From positions 1 to 64,000 of the forward strand of contig NZ_CBXX010000019.1 of assembly GCF_000577615.1 (NCBI RefSeq): DNA of 64,000 nucleotides, in the 5' to 3' direction. The first letter of the stretch is position 1. Every line of letters begins with the position of its first letter. The position numbers and the translations under genes are program-made. This document shows positions 44,849 to 53,894 of the stretch, piece after piece. Origin of the DNA: Herbaspirillum sp. RV1423. Its GTDB lineage: Bacteria; Pseudomonadota; Gammaproteobacteria; Burkholderiales; Burkholderiaceae_D. Under the pieces are notes generated by a model. It saw only the letters and a list, made by a program, of their open reading frames with translations, ran no database searches and was not told the DNA's origin.

Positions 44849-46231
44849 ATGATCCCCAGCCTGCACCAACACAGCGAAGACTTGCGCGCCGGTCGCAGCA
44901 CCTCGCTCGAACTGACCGACCGCGCCCTCGAACGCGCCGCCGCTGCCGACGGCGAAGGCGCGCGCGTGTTCACGCGCCTCTATGACGACACCGCCCGCGC
45001 TGCCGCCCGCGCCTCCGACACGCTGCGTACGGCCGGCCTGGCGCGTTCGCCGGTCGACGGACTGCCGGTCTCGATCAAGGACTTGTTCGACGTCGCCGGC
45101 GAAACCACGCTGGCCGGTTCGGTTGCCCTGCGCGGTTATCCGGCAGCCGCCGACAGCGCCGTCGTCGTCAGGCGCCTGGTCGCCGCCGGCGCGGTGATCG
45201 TCGGCCGCACCAACATGACCGAGTTCGCCTATTCCGGCCTGGGCATCAATCCGCATTACGGCACGCCGCGCAATCCGTGGCAACGCGATGCCGACGGTAT
45301 CGACGGCGGCCGCATCCCGGGCGGTTCGTCGTCGGGCGCGGCGGTCTCGGTGACCGACGGCATGGCGGTGGCCGGCGTCGGTTCCGACACCGGCGGTTCG
45401 ATCCGCATCCCGGCGGCCTTGTGCGGCATCACCGGCTTCAAGCCGACCGCGCGCCGCGTGCCGATGCAAGGCGTGCTGCCGCTGTCCGAGAACCTCGATT
45501 CCATCGGTGCGATGGCGCCGACGGTGCTGTGCTGCGCCATGATGGATGCGGTGCTGGCCGGTGAAGAATTCATTGCCCCGGTTGCGCATTCCCTGCGCGG
45601 CCTGCGCCTGCTGCTGCCGACCAACATCGTGCTGGACGGCATCGACGCGCATGTCGGCGCCGCCATGCAGCGCGTGTTGTCGCGTCTGTCGGCAGCCGGC
45701 GCGATGATCGTCGAAGGCAAGATCGACGCCTTCAGCGAACTGGCCTCCATCAACGCCAAGGGCGGCTTCACCGCCGCCGAAGCCTGGGCCTGGCATCGCA
45801 AGCTGATCGCCGAACGCGAACACAGCTACGACCAGCGCGTGGTCTCGCGCATCAAGCGCGGCAAGGACATGAGCGCCGCCGACCTGCTCGACGTCATGCA
45901 CAGCCGCCGCCGCTGGATCGCCGACGTCGAGCGCCAACTGGCCGGCTTCGACGCCCTGCTGATGCCGACTGTCCCCATCGTGGCGCCCAAGATCGCCGAC
46001 CTGCAGGCCAGCGACGACGCCTACTACGCCGCCAACGGCCTGCTCCTGCGCAATCCGACCCTGATCAATTTCCTCGACGGCTGCGCCATATCGCTGCCTT
46101 GCCACGAAACCGGCGGCGCGCCGGTGGGGCTGAGCCTGGCTGCGCCCGGCGGCGGCGATCGTCGCCTGCTGTCGATTGCGCTGGCGGTGGAGGCGGCGCT
46201 GCAAGACAAGCTGCCGGCCTCGACGAGATAA
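44849..46231 (+). CDS. Amidase signature-family hydrolase
   Basis: The 460-residue protein contains the Ser-cisSer-Lys triad of amidases: Lys77 in GLPVSIKDLFD, the cis-Ser in IPGGSSSGAAV (about residue 160) and the nucleophile Ser184 in GSDTGGSIRIPAA. It hydrolyses an amide of unknown structure. I start at ATG 44849; a longer frame would overlap the DUF2848 gene by 32 bases. The C-terminal half is complete (FLDGCAISLPCHETGGAPVG). Confidence 0.92.
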   Translation: MIPSLHQHSEDLRAGRSTSLELTDRALERAAAADGEGARVFTRLYDDTARAAARASDTLRTAGLARSPVDGLPVSIKDLFDVAGETTLAGSVALRGYPAAADSAVVVRRLVAAGAVIVGRTNMTEFAYSGLGINPHYGTPRNPWQRDADGIDGGRIPGGSSSGAAVSVTDGMAVAGVGSDTGGSIRIPAALCGITGFKPTARRVPMQGVLPLSENLDSIGAMAPTVLCCAMMDAVLAGEEFIAPVAHSLRGLRLLLPTNIVLDGIDAHVGAAMQRVLSRLSAAGAMIVEGKIDAFSELASINAKGGFTAAEAWAWHRKLIAEREHSYDQRVVSRIKRGKDMSAADLLDVMHSRRRWIADVERQLAGFDALLMPTVPIVAPKIADLQASDDAYYAANGLLLRNPTLINFLDGCAISLPCHETGGAPVGLSLAAPGGGDRRLLSIALAVEAALQDKLPASTR

Positions 46232-46441
46232 TTGCACGGCGTTTCACCATGCTGCGAGCCCGGCATCATCGCCACCTTCAGGCTCGCAGTGTGTGTTTTT
46301 TGCCTTCCCTCGCTTTGCAACTTTACCCGCGCCGTTTATGATCGCAGGAAATGACATAAGCAGAACAAGCCGCGCCGCACGGTCCATCTGACGAAGCGGA
46401 GTGCGGGCCAGTGCCGGCGCGACGGCGCAAGGAGGGAAGAT

Positions 46442-47599
46442 ATGATTTTCATCCACGATGGCCCCCGCAGGCTGGCGTTCTGCGCCCTTGCCTTTGTTGC
46501 GCTGGGACAATGGGCTTTCACCGCGGTTGCGCAAGAGGAGATGGTGACGGCAAGGATAGGACTCACCTCCGCCACCGAGACTGAAGCTTTCCAGGCCGCG
46601 AAAGTTGCCGCCGCGTATGCCGTCGAGGAAGCCAACGACCGTGACTTGCATATCAACGGCAAGAAGCTGAAATTCGAGCTTGTCATTCAGAACGATAAGA
46701 ACGATGCCAATCTTGCCCGCCCGATTGCCCAATACTTCATCCGCAACCAGGTCGTCGGCGTCATCGGTCCCTGGAACAGCGACGCCGGATTGGCGACGGC
46801 CAAACTGTACAGCGACGCGCACATCCCGATGATTTTTCCGACCATCTCCAGCACGCCGTCGCTGCCGTCCGGCATCGGCAACGTCTTCGCCCCTGCGGGC
46901 GATCCCGGGGAAGCGGCGCAATTCTATGCGGGCATTGCCGTCGATCAGCTACGGGTGGAGAAAATGGCGATCATCGACGACCGCACTTCTTTCGGCACCA
47001 ATTTTGCCGATCGTTTTGTCGATATGCTGGTGCAACGCGGCGCGCAAATCACCAGCCGCGAATCCGTCAGCACCAGGACCTCGGACTTCAATGCGGTGCT
47101 GGCCACCGTCACCCGCGTCAAGCCGGACACCGTCCTGTTTACCGGCGATGCGACCCAGAGCGTGGCCATCATGCGCGCCATGGAACGGCAGAACATGAAC
47201 TTCCGCGTATTGCTGATCGGCGGCGCCGTCAACACCGAGCAACTCAAGGAAAAAGTGAAGGTCCCGTTGTTCTCGATCGAGAGCGGCATTCCGCTCGACA
47301 AGAACACGGCCTGGAAAAAACTGCAAAAGGCCTACAAGGACAAGCATGGCGGCGCACTGGATGCCAACGGGCGTTTCGGTTATGACGCCGTCAACCTGCT
47401 GGCGGCCGCGGTGCAGAAAGCCAATTCCATTGCGCCTGCGGATGTCGGCGCCGCGTTGTATAACAGCCGCCTGGGCGCCTCCAGCAGGACCATCAGTTTC
47501 GACAGCAAGGGAAAACTGCAGCACGCCCTCTACACCGTCTATCAATACAAGGACGCGCAGTGGCTCGCCGTCAAGAGTTCGGGCGAGCCGGAGCGATAA
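46442..47599 (+). CDS. Branched-chain amino acid-type periplasmic binding protein
   Basis: The 385-residue protein has a signal peptide (about residues 1-31, ending AVAQE) and a LivK-like type 1 periplasmic binding fold: IGLTSATETEAFQAAKVAA, ELVIQNDKNDANLARPIAQY and VVGVIGPWNSDAGLATAKLY. No matching permease or ATPase genes are nearby. AAGGAGG precedes ATG 46442. It is convergent with the TorT-like gene. It may serve a distant transporter or a sensor. Confidence 0.9.
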   Translation: MIFIHDGPRRLAFCALAFVALGQWAFTAVAQEEMVTARIGLTSATETEAFQAAKVAAAYAVEEANDRDLHINGKKLKFELVIQNDKNDANLARPIAQYFIRNQVVGVIGPWNSDAGLATAKLYSDAHIPMIFPTISSTPSLPSGIGNVFAPAGDPGEAAQFYAGIAVDQLRVEKMAIIDDRTSFGTNFADRFVDMLVQRGAQITSRESVSTRTSDFNAVLATVTRVKPDTVLFTGDATQSVAIMRAMERQNMNFRVLLIGGAVNTEQLKEKVKVPLFSIESGIPLDKNTAWKKLQKAYKDKHGGALDANGRFGYDAVNLLAAAVQKANSIAPADVGAALYNSRLGASSRTISFDSKGKLQHALYTVYQYKDAQWLAVKSSGEPER

Positions 47600-47653
47600 C
47601 AAACCGCAATAGGCATCGAGGGGTCTGTCATTCCATCCATGGATTGACCGGAT

Positions 47654-47675
47654 GCGTTCTTGCCGGCAAGGACGC
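47654..47675. other. Near-perfect palindrome between two convergent binding-protein genes
   Basis: GCGTTCTTGCC directly followed by GGCAAGGACGC pairs in ten of eleven positions without a loop, in the gap between the LivK-like and TorT-like stops. It might assist termination in both directions or be a protein-binding dyad. Confidence 0.35.
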
Positions 47676-47719
47676 GGTGCGGTGGAGAGTGGGTCTCCGC
47701 CTGTTGCGCCGCCCGCCGC

Positions 47720-48796
47720 TCAGCGGGCCTTGACGGTATAGACTTCCTTGAAATCGCGCGGCGCAAACATGGTGTTCCATGAAAATTTCGCGGCGCTTTC
47801 CTTGGTGAACATTTGCGGCACCGGTCCGGCTTTCTTGGCCGGCAAGGTTTGCTTCTCCAGCAAGCGTACCGCCATATCCACCGCCATGCGCGCCTGCATG
47901 ACCGGGAAATCGGCCGGCGAGGCTTCGCTCACGCCGTTCATGATGTCCTGATGCACGCCCGGAATCATGTCGAACGCCAATATCTTGATGCTGTCGCTTT
48001 TGTGCGCGGTGCGCACCGCCGTCGCTGCCGCCTGGGCCGCAATGTCCACGCCGACGATGAAGTTCATGTCGGGATAAGCCTTGAGCGCATCGTTGATGGC
48101 GGCAAGCTGGCGGCTCAATCCGGTATCGACGCGCGTGGTGACGACGATCCTGGCGTTACTGCCTTTGAGGCCGTCGTTGAATCCGCGCACGGCGTCATCG
48201 GACCAATTGGAGCCCGGCAATCCGGGGAAGAAACCGATCTTCGGCTGGTCCTTGTCGAAGCGTTTGACGATGTATTGCGCGGTCTGGAAGGCGAGATCGT
48301 AAAAACTGACCAGCGCGTGCGCGGAAACCTGGGGTTCGTTCACGCCATTGACGAAATCGATCACCGGGATTCCCTTCTCCACTGCCTTGCGCACCAGCGG
48401 CGCGACCTTGTCGCTATGGATCGCACCGAGGATGATTGCGTCGTAACGCTGATCGATGCAGTCGCTCATCTGCGCCAGTTGCTGATCGAGATGCTCATAT
48501 CCTTCGGCATGGAACAACTGCATGTTGAGGTTGTCGCGCAACACTTCCTGCACAATGCCGTAGTCGCCGGCCATCCAGTAGGGATCTTTCAGGTGGGGGA
48601 ACAGGACGCACAGTTTCCAGCGCTTGGTGATCTTGCCGGTCGGCAAGGGCGACCACTGCGCCGGCATGTTGCGGCCATCGATGACATGATTGACAGGAAT
48701 GGTCCATTCATCGGCGTAGGCGGCGCTCGCGCTTCCCCAGGCAAGAACCGCAACCATGATCAGACGACGCATTCTGTAGATGGAGACATAAGGCAT
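47720..48796 (-). CDS. torT: TorT-like periplasmic binding protein
   Basis: The 358-residue protein has a signal peptide (ending SAAYAD) and a type 1 periplasmic binding fold with the TorT pattern KLCVLFPHLKDPYWMAGDYG and the late segment MARMAVDMAVRLLEK-like. TorT binds trimethylamine N-oxide and signals to TorS in enterobacteria. Neither a TorS/TorR pair nor a TorCAD reductase is encoded nearby. ATG 48796 follows GGGAGG and is preferred. The TMAO role is therefore by homology only. Confidence 0.85.
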   Translation of the reverse strand: MPYVSIYRMRRLIMVAVLAWGSASAAYADEWTIPVNHVIDGRNMPAQWSPLPTGKITKRWKLCVLFPHLKDPYWMAGDYGIVQEVLRDNLNMQLFHAEGYEHLDQQLAQMSDCIDQRYDAIILGAIHSDKVAPLVRKAVEKGIPVIDFVNGVNEPQVSAHALVSFYDLAFQTAQYIVKRFDKDQPKIGFFPGLPGSNWSDDAVRGFNDGLKGSNARIVVTTRVDTGLSRQLAAINDALKAYPDMNFIVGVDIAAQAAATAVRTAHKSDSIKILAFDMIPGVHQDIMNGVSEASPADFPVMQARMAVDMAVRLLEKQTLPAKKAGPVPQMFTKESAAKFSWNTMFAPRDFKEVYTVKAR

Positions 48797-48824
48797 GAGT
48801 CCCTCCCGGCAATGTTGTTGATCA

Positions 48825-48893
48825 ATTTGTACATTGTGCAAACGACAACGCACGAAATAAAGCGTATCCCATGTCGTCGACTATTTGTACATT
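48825..48893. promoter_or_regulatory. 11-base direct repeat upstream of the TorT-like gene
   Basis: ATTTGTACATT occurs at 48825-48835 and 48883-48893, 58 bases apart. Each includes the palindrome TGTACA. The repeats are 29 and 87 bases before the TorT-like start, inside the 336-base divergent gap that holds no other feature I can see. They may be binding sites for an unknown regulator and do not resemble TorR boxes. Confidence 0.45.
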
Positions 48894-49132
48894 ATTTAAC
48901 GGTCAGTTCATCAATAGCCACGAATGCGGCTGGACGGCATCGCTGCGCGCATCGGCGCCCGCGCAACGCGTATTGTCGCGTCTGCGCCTATCGGCTGCCC
49001 GCTGCCGCTGATAGTAAAATGGCCCCCTGTTTTTCGGCCGGATACAATATTTCCGCTCCTGATCCGTCTTTGCCTGTATCCATCCCGATACAGGGCGCCC
49101 GCCATGCCCGCCAGCCCAGAAAGAAAAAATAC

Positions 49133-50371
49133 ATGACCACCGTCACCGCAGCCGTCCCTTCACGATTTTCTCCTTACCAGAAACTGGTCGTCGGAATGCT
49201 CGCATTCCTGCAATTCGCCGTCATCCTGGATTTCATGCTGATGTCGCCGCTGGGCGCCGTGATCATGCCGGCGCTGAACATCACGCCGCAGCAGTTCGGC
49301 CTGGTGGTGTCCGCCTACGCCTTCAGCGCCGGCGCGTCGGGCCTGCTGACCGCCGGCCTGGCCGACCGTTTCGACCGCAAGAGGCTGCTGCTGTTCTTCT
49401 ATACCGGCTTCATCGTCGGGACGCTGTGGTGCGGCCTGGCGCAGAGCTTTGAGAGCCTGCTGGCGGCGCGTATCGTGACCGGCCTGTTCGGCGGCGTGAT
49501 CGGCTCGATTGTGCTGGCCATCTCGACCGACCTGTTCCCGCTGCAGATGCGCGGTCGCGTGATGGGCTACATCCAGACCGCGTTCGCGGCGAGCCAGGTG
49601 CTGGGCATTCCCGTCGGCCTGTACCTGTCGAACAACTGGAACTGGCATGTGCCGTTCATGGCAATGGCGGCCCTCGGCGTGGCCGGCGGCCTGGTCGTGA
49701 CCTGGAAAATGCAGCCGGTCGCCAGTCATTTGAAAATCCCTCAGGAACACAGCGCCTGGATGCATCTGTTCCACACGGTGACCGAACCGCGCTACCTGAT
49801 CGCCTTCGCGACGACGGCGTTGCTGATGACCGGCGGCTTCATGCTGATGCCGTTCAGCAGCGCCTACCTGGTGTCCAACCTGGGGATCGACCTGCATCAC
49901 CTGCCCACGGTCTATCTGGTCACCGGCCTGTGCACCATCGCTTTCGGACCGCTGATCGGCAAGGCCGCCGACAAGATCGGCAAGTTCCGGGTGTTCCTGT
50001 TCGGCACCACGCTGTCGATCGTCATGGTGCTGATCTATACCCACCTCGGCCGCATCACCATGCCGGTCATCATCGCCGTCAATGTCGTCCTGTTCCTGGG
50101 CATTTTCTCGCGCATGATCCCGTTCCAGGCGCTGATATCCTCGGTGCCGGCGGCGAATCAGCGCGGTTCCTTCAACGCCATCAGCGCGTCGATCCAGCAA
50201 TTGTCCGGCGGCATCGCGTCAGTGGTGGCCGGCCACATCGTCACGGTCGGCGCGGACGGCCAGTTGCAGCATTTCGACACGGTCGGCTACGTCGTCGTCG
50301 GCACCTCGCTGGTGGCGCTGATGCTGGTCTGGCGCCTGCATCGCAGTATCGCGAGGCGGCTGGCTGCATAA
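49133..50371 (+). CDS. MFS transporter, DHA1-like
   Basis: The 412-residue protein has 12 membrane helices, with the loop GLADRFDRKRLL after helix 2 and FASVVAGHIVTVG-like sequence near the end. It resembles AraJ/DHA1-type exporters. ATG 49133 is used: the frame extends far upstream but has no MFS sequence there. It is divergent from the TorT-like gene. Substrate unknown. Confidence 0.88.
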   Translation: MTTVTAAVPSRFSPYQKLVVGMLAFLQFAVILDFMLMSPLGAVIMPALNITPQQFGLVVSAYAFSAGASGLLTAGLADRFDRKRLLLFFYTGFIVGTLWCGLAQSFESLLAARIVTGLFGGVIGSIVLAISTDLFPLQMRGRVMGYIQTAFAASQVLGIPVGLYLSNNWNWHVPFMAMAALGVAGGLVVTWKMQPVASHLKIPQEHSAWMHLFHTVTEPRYLIAFATTALLMTGGFMLMPFSSAYLVSNLGIDLHHLPTVYLVTGLCTIAFGPLIGKAADKIGKFRVFLFGTTLSIVMVLIYTHLGRITMPVIIAVNVVLFLGIFSRMIPFQALISSVPAANQRGSFNAISASIQQLSGGIASVVAGHIVTVGADGQLQHFDTVGYVVVGTSLVALMLVWRLHRSIARRLAA

Positions 50372-50394
50372 GACGGTGCCGCCGGGCAAGGCTT

Positions 50395-50423
50395 CAGGAC
50401 GGTTCCGCAAGCTGTCATATAAT
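50395..50423 (+). promoter_or_regulatory. Possible promoter of the bioMNY operon
   Basis: A perfect -10 box TATAAT is at 50418-50423, 40 bases before the bioM start. The -35 region (about 50395-50400) is weak. The gap to the MFS gene is only 91 bases. Confidence 0.4.
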
Positions 50424-50462
50424 GGCGACCCTACGGCCATACAGCCGACCGGAACTCATTTC

Positions 50463-51248
50463 ATGAACCTGAAAACATTGCCCCGCGAAAGCGCAGAGGC
50501 GCATGGCATCAGACTGGAGTCGGTCACGCTCAGACGCGGCGACCGCACCGTGCTCGAAGCATTGAGCCTGAACCTGACTGAATCCCGCATCGGCCTCATC
50601 GGCGACAACGGCGCCGGCAAGAGCAGCCTGTTCCGCCTGATCTGCGGGCTGGACCAGCCGCAGGCCGGACGCGTCACCGTGCACGGCTGCGACACCGCCA
50701 ACGCCGGCGACCGCCGCAAGCTGCCGCAGCACGTCGGGCTGATGTTCCAGAATCCCGACGACCAGATCATTTTCCCGACGGTGGCGGAGGAATTGGCGTT
50801 CAGCCTGACCGCCAGCGGCGCCGGCAAACAACAGGCGCGCCGCCAGGCGCTGGACTTTCTGACGGAACGCGGCCTGGCCGACTGGGCCGGACGCGCCATC
50901 GGCGAACTGAGCCAGGGGCAGCGCCAGCAGGTCTGCCTGATGGCGCTGCAGATCACCAGCCCGGCCACGCTGCTGCTCGACGAGCCCTATTCCGCGCTGG
51001 ACTTGCTGAGCCAGTTGCGGCTGTCGGATCAAATCGCCGCCACCGGCCAGCAAATCATCCTGTCCACGCATCTGCTGGATCATGTGCGCGATTTTGAGCG
51101 TGTGCTGTGGCTGGACAATGGCGCGCTGCGCGGCGACGGTCCGGGACGCGACGTATGCGCCGCGTATGCGCAGGACGTGCGCGAACGCGGCGCCATGCAA
51201 GCTGCTGCTGCGGTCTTGCGACACGCGGCCCAGGCAACCGATGCGTAG
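50463..51248 (+). CDS. bioM: Biotin ECF transporter, ATPase BioM
   Basis: The 261-residue protein is a CbiO-type energy-coupling ATPase. Walker A is GDNGAGKSS, the Q-loop region is VGLMFQNPDDQIIFPTVAEE, the signature is LSQGQRQQV and Walker B is TLLLDEPYSALD. With BioN it forms the energising module for BioY. The stop overlaps bioN by eight bases. The assignment to biotin rests on bioY in the same operon. Confidence 0.93.
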   Translation: MNLKTLPRESAEAHGIRLESVTLRRGDRTVLEALSLNLTESRIGLIGDNGAGKSSLFRLICGLDQPQAGRVTVHGCDTANAGDRRKLPQHVGLMFQNPDDQIIFPTVAEELAFSLTASGAGKQQARRQALDFLTERGLADWAGRAIGELSQGQRQQVCLMALQITSPATLLLDEPYSALDLLSQLRLSDQIAATGQQIILSTHLLDHVRDFERVLWLDNGALRGDGPGRDVCAAYAQDVRERGAMQAAAAVLRHAAQATDA

Positions 51249-51834
51249 CCTGTACTCCACGCGCCACACCTGGCTGCACGCCGCGCCCGCGTGGAGCAAG
51301 CTGGTCGCGCTGTCGATCGGCGGCACGGCGCTGGTGCTGATCGGCGATTTGCGCGGCCTGGCCATCGCCGCCGCCGTCGTGCTGGCGCTGTTCCTCTCGC
51401 TCGGCCCTGCGGGCTGGCGGCAATGGCGCATGCTGCGCGGCCTGCTGGTCGCCTGCGCGCTGATCGCCGGATTCCACTGGCTGATGGGTAATCCGGCCAT
51501 CGGGCTGGTCAGCGCCTTGCGCATCATGGCGGCGTCGATGCTGGCGCTGATGCTGACCATCACGACCCGCTTCGACGACTTGCTGACGGTGCTGGAATAT
51601 AGTCTGGCGCCGTTGCGCCGCTTCGGCGTGCCGGTCGAACGCATTGCGCTGGGCATCGGCCTGACGCTGCGCTTCGCCGAGAATTTTTACGCACAATGGC
51701 AGCGCCTGGACGACGCCCATCGCGCCCGCACCGGCCGCAGCGGCGGCCTGCGCCTGCTGGCGCCGCTGGCGATACGCGCCTTGCAGACCGCCGAGCGTGT
51801 GGCCGATGCCTTGGCCGCGCGCCTGGGCGGCTGA
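51241..51834 (+). CDS. bioN: Biotin ECF transporter, transmembrane protein BioN
   Basis: The 197-residue membrane protein has about five helices and the EcfT coupling motifs: RRFGVPVERIALGIGLTLRF and, further on, DDAHRARTGRSGGLR, where the Ala-Arg-x-x-Gly element contacts the ATPase. It links BioM to BioY. ATG 51241 lies inside the bioM 3' end. Confidence 0.92.
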   Translation: MRSLYSTRHTWLHAAPAWSKLVALSIGGTALVLIGDLRGLAIAAAVVLALFLSLGPAGWRQWRMLRGLLVACALIAGFHWLMGNPAIGLVSALRIMAASMLALMLTITTRFDDLLTVLEYSLAPLRRFGVPVERIALGIGLTLRFAENFYAQWQRLDDAHRARTGRSGGLRLLAPLAIRALQTAERVADALAARLGG

Positions 51835-51864
51835 ACTTTTTCCTTCCTGTAAAGAGACCTATTG

Positions 51865-52467
51865 ATGACAACCACCGGAACCATGACCCCTACCCGTTCG
51901 CTGTCCTATATCGCCTTGTTCGCCGCCGTGATCGCGGTGTTCGGCCTGATTCCCAAGATCGACCTGCCGTTCGGCGTGCCGATCACATTGCAGTCGCTGG
52001 GCATCATGCTGGTCGGCTGCCTGCTGGGACCGAAGCGTGCGTTCTACACGGTCGGACTGTTCCTGGTCGCGGTGGCGCTGGGCTTGCCCTTGTTGTCGGG
52101 CGGCCGCGGCGGCCTCGGCGTATTCGTGGCGCCGTCGGCCGGCTTCCTGGCGGGCTGGCTGATCGGCGCGGTGGTCTGCGGCCTGTGCATGCGTCTGTTT
52201 ATGCGTCTATTCGCGCGCCGCATGCCGGACGCCAGCGGCAAGGCTTTGTTCGCGGCGGCTTTCGCGTCGTCGGTGATCGGCGGCATCGTGGTGATGTACG
52301 CGTTCGGCATCCTCGGCCTGATGCTGGCGGCGCACCTGAGCGTCACGCAGGCGTCGCTGGCGGTGCTGGCGTTCATCCCCGGCGATCTGGTCAAATGCGC
52401 GATCTGCGCCGTGCTCGTGCAAAGCGTGGTGCGCGGCATGCCATCGTGGCGCCTGGACCGCGATTGA
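51865..52467 (+). CDS. bioY: Biotin ECF transporter, substrate-binding protein BioY
   Basis: The 200-residue protein is a six-helix BioY: IPKIDLPFGVPITLQSLGIM at the N-terminal half, LFLVAVALGLPLLSGGRGGL in the middle (the conserved Gly-rich loop) and AFIPGDLVKCAICAVL towards the end. It captures biotin in the membrane. ATG 51865 follows AAAGAGA. It is 30 bases after bioN and its stop overlaps the next gene by one base. Confidence 0.95.
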   Translation: MTTTGTMTPTRSLSYIALFAAVIAVFGLIPKIDLPFGVPITLQSLGIMLVGCLLGPKRAFYTVGLFLVAVALGLPLLSGGRGGLGVFVAPSAGFLAGWLIGAVVCGLCMRLFMRLFARRMPDASGKALFAAAFASSVIGGIVVMYAFGILGLMLAAHLSVTQASLAVLAFIPGDLVKCAICAVLVQSVVRGMPSWRLDRD

Positions 52468-53894
52468 TGCCGGCGCGCTTGCCGTTCGATACCGTCCATG
52501 CGCCGCTGGCGCACTGGGCGGCGACGAAGCCGCATGCCGTCGCGATCGATGACGGCGTCACGCGATACGATTTCTCGACGCTGGCGCAGCAAGTCGCCGC
52601 ACGCGCCGCCGCACTGAAGCAATCCCGTTCCCCGGCAGTCTGCTGGGTCGACGATGCGCCCGATGCGACGCCCCAGTTGCTCAGTTTCTTATCCATCATC
52701 GCCGCCGACCGCACCGCCGCCGTCGGCGATCCCGACTGGCCGCCGGCAATGCGCGCACAAATCCTGGCGCGCGTGGCCGCCGGCATCGGCGCTGAAACGG
52801 CGCCAGCGACGGCAAACGCAACCACACCGTTTTACATCGGTTTTACCTCCGGCAGCAGCGGTTTGTCCAAGGGCTTCCGCCGCAGCCACGGTTCATGGAC
52901 GAGCAGTTTCGACATCTGCCTGGAGACCTTCGGCGAAGGCGCCGGTACAACCATGCTGGTGCCGGGCCGGTTGTCGCATTCGACCTTCCTGTTCGGCGCC
53001 TTGCTGGGCCTGTGGAGCGGCGCCGGGATACGCCTGCAATCGCGCTTCTCGCCGACGGCCGCTCTGGAGTCCCTGGCTTGCGGCGGCGACGACGGCGCCA
53101 GCGCGATGGTGGCGGTGCCGAGCCAATTGATCCTGATGCTGGACCTGGCGCAACGTCGCGCCTTGCCGCCCATGCCGGGCGTGCGCTTGATCATGATCGG
53201 CGGCGCCCCCTGGAACCGCGCGCGCACGCCGGAATTACGCCGGCTGTTTCCGCAGGCGCGCATCATCGAGTTTTACGGCGCGTCGGAGACCAGCTTCATC
53301 GCCTGGACCGACAGCGACAGCGCCCTGCCCGACCATGTCGTCGGCCGTCCGTTCAGCAATGTCGAGGTACGCATCGATGCACCGACGCCGGGCGCCCCGG
53401 GACTGATCTACGTGCGCAGTCCCATGGTGTTCAGCGACTACGTGACCTTGGCGCAGCAACCGGACCAGCCGGCGTTGCTGCGCGACGGCGACTGGCTGTC
53501 GGTGCGCGACGTCGGCCATCTCGACGAGCACGGCCGGTTGCATCTGCTGGGACGCCAGCAACGCATGCTGCTGGCGCAAGGCAAGAACCTGTTTCCCGAA
53601 GAAGTCGAAAGCGTGCTCGCCGCCCATCCGGCCGTCGCTGCGGCGTCGGTGCAAGGCATTGCGGACGCGGTGCGCGGCGTGCAGGTGGCGGCGCTGCTGC
53701 AACTGAACGCGCCGGTCGGCGCCGCGGCGCTGAGCGCATGGTGCCGAGAACGCCTGGAACCGTACAAGATCCCGCGCCGCTTCTACGTCTGCAACGACGG
53801 CTGCTGGCCGCTCACGCCCAGCGGTAAAAGCGATCACAAGCAACTGGCGCTGCTCCTGGCGGAGCACGGCATGCCGACGCTGCGTCCGCTATGA
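52467..53894 (+). CDS. AMP-forming acyl-CoA ligase, bioMNY-linked
   Basis: The 475-residue protein belongs to the AMP-binding/ANL family. The P-loop is FTSGSSGLSKG, the core motif is YGASETS, the hinge region is GRQQRMLLAQGKN and the catalytic lysine is in TPSGKSDHKQL. It should activate a carboxylate as its CoA thioester. TGATG overlaps bioY and thiolase starts in its last codons, so bioY-ligase-thiolase are translated together. The substrate is likely related to biotin (biotin, a side-chain derivative, or a precursor such as pimelate), which is inference. It is not a BioW-type ligase by sequence. Confidence 0.88.
   Translation: MPARLPFDTVHAPLAHWAATKPHAVAIDDGVTRYDFSTLAQQVAARAAALKQSRSPAVCWVDDAPDATPQLLSFLSIIAADRTAAVGDPDWPPAMRAQILARVAAGIGAETAPATANATTPFYIGFTSGSSGLSKGFRRSHGSWTSSFDICLETFGEGAGTTMLVPGRLSHSTFLFGALLGLWSGAGIRLQSRFSPTAALESLACGGDDGASAMVAVPSQLILMLDLAQRRALPPMPGVRLIMIGGAPWNRARTPELRRLFPQARIIEFYGASETSFIAWTDSDSALPDHVVGRPFSNVEVRIDAPTPGAPGLIYVRSPMVFSDYVTLAQQPDQPALLRDGDWLSVRDVGHLDEHGRLHLLGRQQRMLLAQGKNLFPEEVESVLAAHPAVAAASVQGIADAVRGVQVAALLQLNAPVGAAALSAWCRERLEPYKIPRRFYVCNDGCWPLTPSGKSDHKQLALLLAEHGMPTLRPL

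Noticed and set aside
47813-49132. Long upstream extension of the MFS gene at 49133
   Set aside because: The extension is antisense to the TorT-like gene and carries no MFS sequence; the carrier starts normally at 49133.
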